Positions 1-5,311 of a stretch of DNA of 21,270 nt are shown here, piece after piece. How positions within the stretch are numbered: position 1 is the stretch's first letter; each line of letters begins with the position of its first letter. The notes beneath the pieces were generated by a model. That model ran no database searches and was not told the DNA's origin. It was given only the letters and a program-made list of their open reading frames with translations. This stretch comes from Firmicutes bacterium UBA1065 (GTDB lineage: Bacteria > Bacillota > Clostridia > Tissierellales > Sedimentibacteraceae). Location of the stretch: NCBI GenBank assembly GCA_002316225.1, contig DCDC01000181.1:1-21270 (forward strand), written 5' to 3'. A program made the position numbers and the translations under genes.

Positions 1-86
1 GCAAGAAATCTTTCCTTTAAATAATCATGGGCAGAGTTTTTTTGTACCTTTACTTTTTTTCCAACACCAACATCAGCTAATTTCAT
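1..86 (-). CDS. FeoA-like protein, N-terminal fragment (runs off the left edge)
   Basis: An ATG at 86-84 on the minus strand is preceded by GGGAG at a good distance and opens a frame that stays open to the window edge (28 full codons). The residues begin MKLADVGVGKKVKV and continue to LKERFL. This fits the FeoA/SH3-like pattern of a short hydrophobic strand, a G-x-K-V-x-V turn and an L(K/R)xRL motif. FeoA is a small cytoplasmic partner of the FeoB ferrous-iron transporter. Its divergent neighbour is a DtxR/MntR-type metalloregulator, which supports a metal-transport role. Only about a third of the protein is visible, so another small SH3-like domain cannot be excluded. Confidence 0.5.
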   Translation of the reverse strand, partial: MKLADVGVGKKVKVQKNSAHDYLKERFL

Positions 87-135
87 GTCTAACTCCCGTA
101 ATATTTTTAATTTTACCGCATAATATTATGAAAAC

Positions 136-155
136 ATGTTAGCCAAAGCTAACAT
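136..155. promoter_or_regulatory. Inverted-repeat operator between feoA-like gene and metalloregulator (candidate MntR/DtxR box)
   Basis: The sequence ATGTTAGC-CAAA-GCTAACAT has perfect 8-bp arms around a 4-bp spacer. It lies midway between the divergent starts and overlaps the -35 position of the plus-strand promoter (TATAAT at 163-168). The inner TAGC-N4-GCTA layout is the same as I recall for the E. coli MntR box (AACATAGC-N4-GCTATGTT). The inference is that the regulator at 207-644 binds here and controls both directions. Confidence 0.65.
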
Positions 156-168
156 TCTAAACTATAAT
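140..168 (+). promoter_or_regulatory. Candidate sigma-A promoter of the metalloregulator
   Basis: A consensus -10 TATAAT lies at 163-168. Seventeen bases upstream is a weak -35, TAGCCA (140-145), inside the inverted repeat. A weak -35 covered by an operator is a common arrangement for autoregulated repressors. The call rests on the -10 only. Confidence 0.45.
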
Positions 169-206
169 ATGACTTTAATAAAATTTTGACACAGGGAGGA
201 GAGCTT

Positions 207-644
207 ATGAAGGAAGAATTTTATACATCAAAAGGATATAAAATCAAAAATGAAGAAGTTCTTTCATCATCCATGGAGGATTATATTGAAATGATATACA
301 GGCTGTCTCAAGAATCAGATGAAGTGAGGGTGAGCGATTTGTCATCAGCCTTGAATGTACAACCTCCCTCGACCACAAAGATGATTAAGAGGTTAGCTAA
401 GGAGAACTATGTTATCTATGAAAGATACGGCTGTATCAAGCTTACGGAAAAGGGAAGAAATATCGGGAGCAAATTGCTGGAAAGGCATAGGATAATATTT
501 GAATTCTTGGAGTGCCTAGGAGTAAAGGAGAATATTTTGGAGCAAACCGAAATAATTGAACATGCCGTAAACGATGAGGTCCTGAGTAAAATAGATGAGT
601 TGACAAAATTCTTGAAAGGTTGTGATAAGTCTTTGTCACCCTGA
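207..644 (+). CDS. mntR: MntR/DtxR-family metal-dependent transcriptional repressor
   Basis: This is a 145-residue cytoplasmic winged-helix repressor of metal uptake. The start at 207 has GGGAGGAG just upstream. An in-frame TTG at 186 is rejected because it lies before that ribosome site. The winged helix spans about residues 20-82 (SMEDYIEMIY, VSDLSSALNV, PPSTTKMIKRL) and a helical dimerisation and metal-binding domain follows. All six manganese ligands of B. subtilis MntR have counterparts: D25, E28, H94, E115, E118 and H119. That pattern favours Mn(II) sensing, whereas DtxR/IdeR proteins use Met and Cys at two of these places. The divergent FeoA-like neighbour would favour iron, so the metal is unresolved. 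The last three codons and the stop lie inside a dispersed GTCATCCTGAG-type repeat, so the native C-terminus may have been replaced. Its length is still close to that of MntR. Confidence 0.85.
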   Translation: MKEEFYTSKGYKIKNEEVLSSSMEDYIEMIYRLSQESDEVRVSDLSSALNVQPPSTTKMIKRLAKENYVIYERYGCIKLTEKGRNIGSKLLERHRIIFEFLECLGVKENILEQTEIIEHAVNDEVLSKIDELTKFLKGCDKSLSP

Positions 645-690
645 GCGAAGGGAAGATTCCATTGTCATCCTGAGTGAAGGGAAGGATCCC
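635..690. repeat. Dispersed GTCATCCTGAG repeat, two direct half-units
   Basis: Two tandem partial copies occur at 635-660 (GTCACCCTGAGCGAAGGGAA...) and 664-690 (GTCATCCTGAGTGAAGGGAA...). They match the left half of the full palindromic elements at 6228-6288 and 12407-12468. The first copy supplies the stop codon of the metalloregulator gene. Confidence 0.8.
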
Positions 691-722
691 AGTCAAAACC
701 TATTTTTTAATTCCAATTATCA

Positions 723-758
723 TTAACTTATTTCTCCCTTTTGAATAACATAATGTTA
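723..758 (+). promoter_or_regulatory. Candidate promoter with small palindrome upstream of the ABC transporter
   Basis: TTAACT (723-728), 17 bases, then TAACAT (746-751) is an acceptable but weak sigma-A promoter. The -10 forms the left arm of the perfect palindrome TAACAT-A-ATGTTA (746-758), which could be an operator. The next gene begins at 788 behind GGGAGG. Confidence 0.35.
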
Positions 759-787
759 AGAGGTTTTACCGAAATGGGAGGTAGGGC

Positions 788-1546
788 ATGGAATATATTT
801 GTGAGCTAAGAAATGTCTCTAAGAGATTTCATACAATAAATAACGAGACAAAGGCTATTGATGACATTTCCTTCAAGGTCAGAAAAGGGGAGATAGTATC
901 CATAGTGGGCCCATCCGGTTCCGGGAAGTCAACGGTTTTGTCCCTTATAGCCGGTTTGGAGCAGCCTTCTGAAGGAGAAGTCATAGTCAATACCAGGAGT
1001 ATCGGTTTCATGTTTCAAAAGGACCAATTATATGAATGGAGGAATGTTTATAAAAACTGCCTCCTTGGTTTGGAAGTAAAAAACATGGATAATGAAGAAA
1101 ATAAGATAAAAGTGAAAAGGATGCTTGAGAAATACGGGTTGACCAATTTTAAAAAACATTATCCCAGCCAGCTGTCAGGAGGAATGAGACAAAGAGCTGC
1201 CTTAGTGCGGACTTTGGCTATCGAACCTGATTTATTATTGTTGGATGAGCCATTTTCTGCCTTGGATTACCAGACAAGGCTTTCGATAGGAGATGAAGTG
1301 GGTACCATTTTAAGAAATGAAAAAATAAGCACCATACTTGTAACCCACGACATACCTGAGGCCGTGAGCATATCGGATAGGGTTATTGTCTTCACAGAAA
1401 GGCCGGCCAAGATTAAAAAGGAATATGAAATAGTATTTGATGACTTATCGGGAGAAAGAACACCTATGAAATGCAGGAATACTTTGACCTTTGGAAAATA
1501 TTTCAGGGAGATATGGAGGGACTTGGATGTTGAAAAGGAAGAATGA
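788..1546 (+). CDS. ABC transporter ATP-binding protein, NitT/TauT (SsuB/TauB) type
   Basis: This is the cytoplasmic ATPase subunit of an importer. It has 252 residues, usual for the family. Visible motifs are Walker A GPSGSGKS at 41-48, Q-loop Q77, signature LSGGMRQR at 129-136, Walker B LLLLDE ending at E154, and switch histidine H187 (VTHDIPEA). The DIPEA segment and the overall layout resemble nitrate/sulfonate/taurine and thiamine-precursor importers. The start has GGGAGG 7 bases upstream. Its 3' end overlaps the permease start at 1527 by 20 bases, implying translational coupling. No substrate-binding protein gene lies nearby, so the substrate cannot be named. Proximity to the metalloregulator is not evidence of metal transport, since a repeat and a separate promoter lie between them. 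Confidence 0.88.
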   Translation: MEYICELRNVSKRFHTINNETKAIDDISFKVRKGEIVSIVGPSGSGKSTVLSLIAGLEQPSEGEVIVNTRSIGFMFQKDQLYEWRNVYKNCLLGLEVKNMDNEENKIKVKRMLEKYGLTNFKKHYPSQLSGGMRQRAALVRTLAIEPDLLLLDEPFSALDYQTRLSIGDEVGTILRNEKISTILVTHDIPEAVSISDRVIVFTERPAKIKKEYEIVFDDLSGERTPMKCRNTLTFGKYFREIWRDLDVEKEE

Positions 1547-2345
1547 GCAGGCTGCAATAATATCAAAGGAGCATGAAGAATATTTAAGATCAATCAACAG
1601 GGAAAGACATTTTATCAGAATCACGCAAATCTTGATTTTTATTTTTGGAATAATATTTTGGGAACTGGCTGCCAGAAAAGATTTAATCGATACCTTTCTT
1701 ACAAGCAGTCCGGGAGCGATTCTTAACCTGATTGTAAAATTTATAAATGACGGAAGCTTGTTCAGGCATTTGCTCATTTCAACAATGGAAACAATAGGCG
1801 GATTTTTTGCGGGCACCCTAGGGGGGCTATTGATAGCCATACTTTTATGGTGGTTCAGGAGGCTGGCCCTGATATTGGAACCTTACATCGTAATTTTAAA
1901 CAGTCTGCCTAAAACAGCCTTAGCTCCCATAATAATTTTGTGGGTAGGGATGGGCTATTCCGGTATAATTGCAACGGCTGCATCCATTTCAATCGTTGTG
2001 ACCATAATGACCCTGTATACGGGCTTTAACGGAGTGGAAAAGGATAAAATCATTCTTTTAAAAACATTTGGGGCAAACAAGTTCCAAATTCTCAGGAAGG
2101 TAATAATTCCCGCCAACATACCCAATATTTTGAGCGTAATAAAGGTCAACATAGGCCTGTCCTGGATAGGGGTAATTGTAGGAGAATTCCTGGTTTCAAA
2201 AGCAGGGATAGGGTATTTGATACTCTATGGGAGCCAAACCTTTAAACTGGACCTTGTAATGATGGGAGTATTTGTATTGGGTGTGATTGCAGCAATCATG
2301 TACTTCCTGTCTTCCTGGCTTGAGAAAAAAATCATTAAGTATTAA
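1527..2345 (+). CDS. ABC transporter permease, NitT/TauT (SsuC/TauC) type
   Basis: This is the integral membrane subunit of the importer whose ATPase is encoded just upstream, 272 residues long. The start at 1527 has GGAGGG 6 bases upstream; the longer in-frame start at 1491 lacks this and lies deep in the ATPase gene. About six hydrophobic segments are visible. The first is near residue 35 (ILIFIFGIIFWELAA) and the last is close to the C-terminus. The cytoplasmic coupling loop LLKTFGANKFQILRKVIIP, at roughly residues 180-198, corresponds to the EAA loop of BPD_transp_1 permeases. The conserved Glu is replaced by Lys-Thr, but the Gly and the I(I/L)P ending are kept. A terminator follows at 2395-2419, so the two genes form a complete transcription unit without a binding-protein gene. 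Confidence 0.87.
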   Translation: MLKRKNEQAAIISKEHEEYLRSINRERHFIRITQILIFIFGIIFWELAARKDLIDTFLTSSPGAILNLIVKFINDGSLFRHLLISTMETIGGFFAGTLGGLLIAILLWWFRRLALILEPYIVILNSLPKTALAPIIILWVGMGYSGIIATAASISIVVTIMTLYTGFNGVEKDKIILLKTFGANKFQILRKVIIPANIPNILSVIKVNIGLSWIGVIVGEFLVSKAGIGYLILYGSQTFKLDLVMMGVFVLGVIAAIMYFLSSWLEKKIIKY

Positions 2346-2366
2346 ATATGACCTAAAATCTCAACA

Positions 2367-2394
2367 TGTCATCCTGAGCGTAAGCGAAGGATCT
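2367..2394. repeat. Dispersed GTCATCCTGAG repeat, half-unit
   Basis: The unit TGTCATCCTGAGCGTAAGCG followed by AAGGATCT is the same left-half sequence seen at 12406-12434. It sits between the permease stop and its terminator. Confidence 0.8.
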
Positions 2395-2419
2395 AACTGT
2401 CTCAAAGAGGCAGTTTTTT
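2395..2419 (+). terminator. Rho-independent terminator of the ABC transporter unit
   Basis: The stem AACTGTCTC / GAGGCAGTT has nine pairs including one G-U, a 3-base AAA loop and a run of T residues. It lies about 50 bases after the permease stop, directly after a dispersed repeat. Confidence 0.85.
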
Positions 2420-2435
2420 CTTATGTTATTAAATC

Positions 2436-2464
2436 TTGAAACATAATTTAAATTATGTTAAACT
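2436..2464 (+). promoter_or_regulatory. Candidate promoter whose spacer is a perfect 20-bp palindrome
   Basis: TTGAAA (2436-2441), 17 bases, then TAAACT (2459-2464) is a plausible sigma-A promoter for the genes at 2491 and 3035. Positions 2440-2459 read AACATAATTTAAATTATGTT, a perfect palindrome filling the spacer, which is a typical repressor position. Its half-site AACATAA...TTATGTT recurs in the two inverted repeats before the glycosylase gene (3919-3944 and 4038-4063). The regulator is unknown. Confidence 0.5.
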
Positions 2465-2490
2465 GATACGGAAAATCAAAGAAAGGATCA

Positions 2491-3045
2491 ATGCAAATGA
2501 CAGCTGCTTCAATATTTTATCCCATACTGACCATAATATTATTATACATTTTATTTAAAAACATAAAAAAAAGCATAGGTTACAAGAAAGAAAACATGCA
2601 GGTTTTGCTCCTGTTGAACGAGGACGACAGAAGATTTCATTTGTTTAGCAGGCTGCTGATGGCAGTAATGATTTTGCTGACAGGCATAATGATCAGGGGT
2701 TTGATGGAGACAAAAACCTATACTTCAGATGATGTAATGATTATGGCCATTCTTCCCATACTGGTAATCACCCTGTACATTCCCTTATCCAGGAAAACAA
2801 TGATTTCAACATTGGGAATACACAAAAGGTCAAACCTTGTAAGATGGGAAGACATCAAAGGCATCAATTATTATAAACCCAATGAAAAAAATAAGGTCAG
2901 GGTAAAAGTAAACTACATGCTCATGAATAAAGAAGTCAGCATGGATCTTACCTTTTTGAAGGATGACCCCCAGCTTGAAGAGTTTAAGGAACACGCAAAA
3001 AATTATAAAAATGTAAAAAAGAAGGATAAGAAAAGTGGCAAGTAA
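2491..3045 (+). CDS. Small membrane protein of unknown function (possible DUF5673-like C-terminal domain)
   Basis: The protein has 184 residues. Hydrophobic segments occur at about residues 5-22 (IFYPILTIILLYILF), 54-68 (LLMAVMILLTGIMI) and 82-98 (VMIMAILPILVITLYIPL). A charged soluble domain follows, containing GIHKRSNLVRWEDIKGINYY and a very Lys-rich tail. The pattern of two central membrane spans followed by a short beta-rich domain with W..I..I resembles the DUF5673/PH-like membrane proteins of Firmicutes, but I am not certain of that family. The start has GAAAGGA upstream; a second ATG two codons later is equally possible. The last 11 bases overlap the TatD start, so the two are probably cotranscribed. 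No function is assigned. Confidence 0.65.
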   Translation: MQMTAASIFYPILTIILLYILFKNIKKSIGYKKENMQVLLLLNEDDRRFHLFSRLLMAVMILLTGIMIRGLMETKTYTSDDVMIMAILPILVITLYIPLSRKTMISTLGIHKRSNLVRWEDIKGINYYKPNEKNKVRVKVNYMLMNKEVSMDLTFLKDDPQLEEFKEHAKNYKNVKKKDKKSGK

Positions 3046-3814
3046 ATTCATTGACAGTCATGCTCACCTTGATGACGAAAGATTTGACGAGGACAGGGAT
3101 GAGGTAATTGCCTTCCTCTATGAAAATGACGTTCAAATCGTGCTAAATCCCGGTTCGGATTTAAATTCCTCAAAAAAAGCCCTGGCCCTGGCTGAAAAAT
3201 ATCCCTTTATTTACGCTGCAGTCGGTTTTCATCCCCACGACAGCAAGTACATGAAGGAAGAACATTTGGACATATTTAAAGAAATGGCCGGGAAGAAAAA
3301 AGTGATAGCCATAGGCGAAATAGGCCTTGATTACTATTATGACAATTCCGACAGGGATGTGCAGAGAAAATGGTTCAGGGAGCAAATCCGCCTGGCAAGG
3401 GAGTTGGACCTTCCTTACATCGTTCATAACAGGGATTCCCACGAAGACGTTTTAAGGATAATGAAGGAAGAGCATTATGAGGGGGCAAGGGGAATCCTCC
3501 ACTGTTATTCGGGAAGCGCCGAGTTGTCAAGAGAATTTATAAAGCTTGGATTTTACATATCTTTGGGTGGACCCGTAACCTTTAAGAACGCAAGAGTTCC
3601 CAAATTGGTTGCAAAGGAAGTTCCCTTTGACAAGCTCCTGATTGAGACGGACTCGCCTTATCTGACACCGGAGCCCTACAGGGGAAAAAGGAACGAACCT
3701 AAATATGTAAAATATGTGGCGGAAGAAATAGCCAAGATAAGAAATGTATCCCTTGATGAAGTAGCAGAAAAAACCGGGGAGAATTTCAAGAGATTATTTA
3801 ATCTGCCATTGTAA
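3035..3814 (+). CDS. tatD: TatD family metal-dependent deoxyribonuclease/hydrolase
   Basis: This is a TIM-barrel metallohydrolase of 259 residues, the usual TatD length. It is predicted to be a cytoplasmic 3'-5' DNase or related hydrolase that binds two divalent metals. Metal ligands are visible: H9 and H11 in DSHAHLDD, E95 in GEIGLDYYY, H131 in IVHNRDS, H156 in ILHCYSG and D206 in IETDSPYL. All are in the expected order. The start is a GTG at 3035 overlapping the end of the upstream membrane-protein gene by 11 bases, with AAGGA in range. Family members often lie near DNA-replication or translation genes. Here the partner is an unknown membrane protein, which gives no functional clue. Confidence 0.93.
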   Translation: MASKFIDSHAHLDDERFDEDRDEVIAFLYENDVQIVLNPGSDLNSSKKALALAEKYPFIYAAVGFHPHDSKYMKEEHLDIFKEMAGKKKVIAIGEIGLDYYYDNSDRDVQRKWFREQIRLARELDLPYIVHNRDSHEDVLRIMKEEHYEGARGILHCYSGSAELSREFIKLGFYISLGGPVTFKNARVPKLVAKEVPFDKLLIETDSPYLTPEPYRGKRNEPKYVKYVAEEIAKIRNVSLDEVAEKTGENFKRLFNLPL

Positions 3815-3840
3815 GTATCATTGATACGAATAACCCCTAG

Positions 3841-3875
3841 TGTCATCCGAGATCCTTCACTGCGTTCAGGATGAC
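3841..3875. repeat. Dispersed GTCATCC...GGATGAC repeat, internally deleted copy
   Basis: The tips TGTCATCC and GGATGAC are present with a shortened centre (GATCCTTCACTGCG). The bases just to the left (GAATAACCCCTAG) match the flank of the full copies at 6228 and 12468 (GAATACCCATAG). This is therefore a deletion derivative of the same element. Confidence 0.75.
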
Positions 3876-3900
3876 AATCTGACAATTTGAACAATAGCTC

Positions 3901-3945
3901 GACAAGAACTGACTTTTAGTTAACATAATTTATTTTATGTAAACC
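3901..3945 (+). repeat. Upstream copy of a 45-bp duplicated promoter/inverted-repeat module
   Basis: Forty-one of 45 bases match 4020-4064 in the same orientation. The module contains an inverted repeat with arms GTTAACATAA (3919-3928) and TTATGTAAAC (3935-3944) around six bases. TCGACA (3899-3904), 16 bases, then TAACAT (3921-3926) could act as a promoter. Downstream are a 7-bp hairpin with a GGAA loop (3953-3970) and, 12 bases later, six T residues. No gene is apparent; a 24-codon frame from the ATG at 3947 has no ribosome site. Confidence 0.7.
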
Positions 3946-4017
3946 AATGGAGGAACCTTGGAAAAGGTTCTTGTTTGAACGCTTTTTTGACAGCTTGTAC
4001 GATAACTTGACAATAAC

Positions 4018-4064
4018 TTGACAATAACTGACTTATAGTTAACATAAATAATTTTATGTAAACC
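4018..4064 (+). promoter_or_regulatory. Promoter/operator of the DNA glycosylase gene (second copy of the duplicated module)
   Basis: TTGACA (4018-4023), 16 bases, then TAACAT (4040-4045) forms a sigma-A-like promoter. It overlaps an inverted repeat with arms GTTAACATAA (4038-4047) and TTATGTAAAC (4054-4063), 9 of 10 pairs matching. Most differences from the first copy fall in the 6-base spacer of the inverted repeat, while both arms are conserved exactly. That suggests the arms are bound by a protein. Confidence 0.5.
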
Positions 4065-4108
4065 GAATGAACCCGGTGAAGAATCAAAAGATTATCATTT
4101 GGAGGATC

Positions 4109-4699
4109 ATGAAGCTTAAGAGGGATTTTTACGACAGGGATGCCCGTATTGTGGGGGAAGACTTAATAGGGAAAATCTTAGTGAGAAGATACGATAACAC
4201 CCTGATAAAGGCAAGAATAGTTGAAACAGAAGCTTACATAGGTGCCATAGACAAGGCAAGCCACGGCTACGGGGGCAAAATAACCCCCAGGACCAAAATT
4301 ATGTACGGACCGCCAGGCTATGCCTATGTTTATTTTATTTACGGCATGTATTACTGCCTGAATTTTGTGACCGAAAAGGAAGGAACCTGTTCTGCTGTAT
4401 TAATCAGGGCGGCAGACCCGGTTTTTAACGAGGAAGAAATGGCCCTTAACAGGTACAATAAGCCCTTAAGCCAATTGACCGGATACCAGAGAAAGAACCT
4501 TTCAAACGGTCCCGGAAAACTCTGCAGGGCTTTAAGGATAACCACAAAAGACAACGGGGCAGACTTGACCGGAGATGAAATATATGTTGAAGATGACGGT
4601 TTCAGGGATTTCAGGACGCAAAGAAGCAAGCGCATCAATATAGACTATGCCGAAGAAGCAAGAGATTTTTTGTGGAGATATACAATTCAATATAATTAA
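4109..4699 (+). CDS. mpg: DNA-3-methyladenine glycosylase, AAG/MPG family
   Basis: This base-excision-repair enzyme removes alkylated purines by cleaving the N-glycosidic bond. It has 196 residues, normal for bacterial members. Hallmarks are VETEAYIG (catalytic Glu and base-stacking Tyr), ASHGYGGKITPRTKIMYG with the active-site His, and GPPGYAYVYFIYGMYYCLNFVT with the intercalating Tyr and Asn. The start at 4109 follows GGAGG by only 3 bases but gives the typical MKLKRDFYDRDAR opening. An in-frame ATG at 4067 would add 14 residues and has no ribosome site, so it is less likely. Transcription probably starts in the duplicated inverted-repeat promoter just upstream, so the gene may be under a dedicated regulator. 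The next promoter begins 3 bases after the stop codon. Confidence 0.93.
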   Translation: MKLKRDFYDRDARIVGEDLIGKILVRRYDNTLIKARIVETEAYIGAIDKASHGYGGKITPRTKIMYGPPGYAYVYFIYGMYYCLNFVTEKEGTCSAVLIRAADPVFNEEEMALNRYNKPLSQLTGYQRKNLSNGPGKLCRALRITTKDNGADLTGDEIYVEDDGFRDFRTQRSKRINIDYAEEARDFLWRYTIQYN

Positions 4700-4701
4700 G
4701 C

Positions 4702-4744
4702 TTGACAAATATATCTTGTCCAAATATAATTTGAATATCAAAGT
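4702..4744 (+). promoter_or_regulatory. Consensus promoter with FabT-like box for the MarR-family regulator
   Basis: TTGACA (4702-4707), exactly 17 bases, then TATAAT (4725-4730) is a full-consensus promoter. Overlapping the -10 and running to 4744 is AATTTGAATATCAAAGT. Its TTTGA-N3-TCAAA core matches the FabT operator I recall from streptococci (TTTGATTATCAAA). The site is immediately downstream of the glycosylase stop and suggests autoregulation of the adjacent gene. Confidence 0.75.
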
Positions 4745-4759
4745 AATTGAGGTGGTTCA

Positions 4760-5215
4760 ATGAGCAATCATGAAACGGTAAATGAAATACTTGTGCGGCT
4801 TTTTGCAAATATTTTGGATATCGAGGAAAAATGCCTGAAAATAGGAGAATTTGCTGATTTATCCATAACAGAAATGCATGTGATAGACAACATAGGATTG
4901 ACCAGTGAGCGCACCATGTCTGATACAGCCAAGGCCGTCAAGGTTACTTCGGGTACATTGACAACTGCCATAGATAACCTTATTAAAAAGGGATATGTGG
5001 AAAGACGCCGGTCGTCGGAAGACAGGAGGGTTGTGAAAATCAGGCTGACGGAAAGAGGCCGGGAAGCTTACAAATCCCATGAGGATTTTCACAAGGATTT
5101 GGTTACAAGTGCACTCGAACAGTTAAACAGCCAGGAAGAAGAACTCTTAATCAAGGTGCTTACAAATATAGATAAATTTTTCAGTGAAAAATACAAGCAT
5201 GCAGGATGGTATTAA
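4760..5215 (+). CDS. MarR-family regulator resembling FabT (fatty-acid synthesis repressor)
   Basis: This is a 151-residue winged-helix dimeric repressor. The winged helix covers about residues 33-98, with recognition helix SGTLTTAIDNLIKKG (64-78) and a wing holding DRR (88-90). The N-terminal segment LSITEMHVIDNIG (34-46) and the SGTLTT segment closely resemble FabT of lactic-acid bacteria (IKEMHTIDVIG, LGTVTT in my recollection). FabT represses fatty-acid biosynthesis genes with acyl-ACP as corepressor. A TTTGA-N3-TCAAA box in its own promoter and a DegV/FakB fatty-acid-binding gene directly downstream fit that role. No fab genes are in the window, so it could instead be a MarR regulator dedicated to the downstream gene. 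The start has GAGGTGG 6 bases upstream. Confidence 0.75.
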   Translation: MSNHETVNEILVRLFANILDIEEKCLKIGEFADLSITEMHVIDNIGLTSERTMSDTAKAVKVTSGTLTTAIDNLIKKGYVERRRSSEDRRVVKIRLTERGREAYKSHEDFHKDLVTSALEQLNSQEEELLIKVLTNIDKFFSEKYKHAGWY

Positions 5216-5288
5216 ATCAGGAGCCCGGCATAAAATATACGGGAGGAAAGATATTTTTTTGCGCTCAATTACTTTTAATTTCAAAATA

Positions 5289-5301
5289 TTTGATAATGAA
5301 A
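5289..5301. promoter_or_regulatory. Imperfect FabT-like box upstream of the DegV/FakB gene
   Basis: The sequence TTTGATAATGAAA differs at one arm position from TTTGA-N3-TCAAA, the box found in the promoter of the neighbouring MarR gene. It lies directly before the ribosome site (AAGAGG) of the gene at 5312. No convincing promoter was found between 5216 and 5288, so the gene may be cotranscribed with the regulator. Confidence 0.35.
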
Positions 5302-5311
5302 AGAGGTTAAT

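Noticed and set aside
3953..3988. Attenuator with alternative hairpins before the glycosylase
   Set aside because: The competing downstream stem has only 4 pairs and the T run is 12 bases away from the strong stem, so the evidence for a switch is too weak.
3947..4018. 24-codon frame starting at the ATG after the first inverted-repeat copy
   Set aside because: No ribosome site lies upstream and its sequence is not recognisable; it overlaps a hairpin and tandem TTGACAAT repeats that look regulatory.
3919..4063. BirA (biotin) operator, because of the TGTAAACC half-site
   Set aside because: BirA sites have the half-sites in the opposite order with a 14-15 base spacer, and no biotin gene is near.
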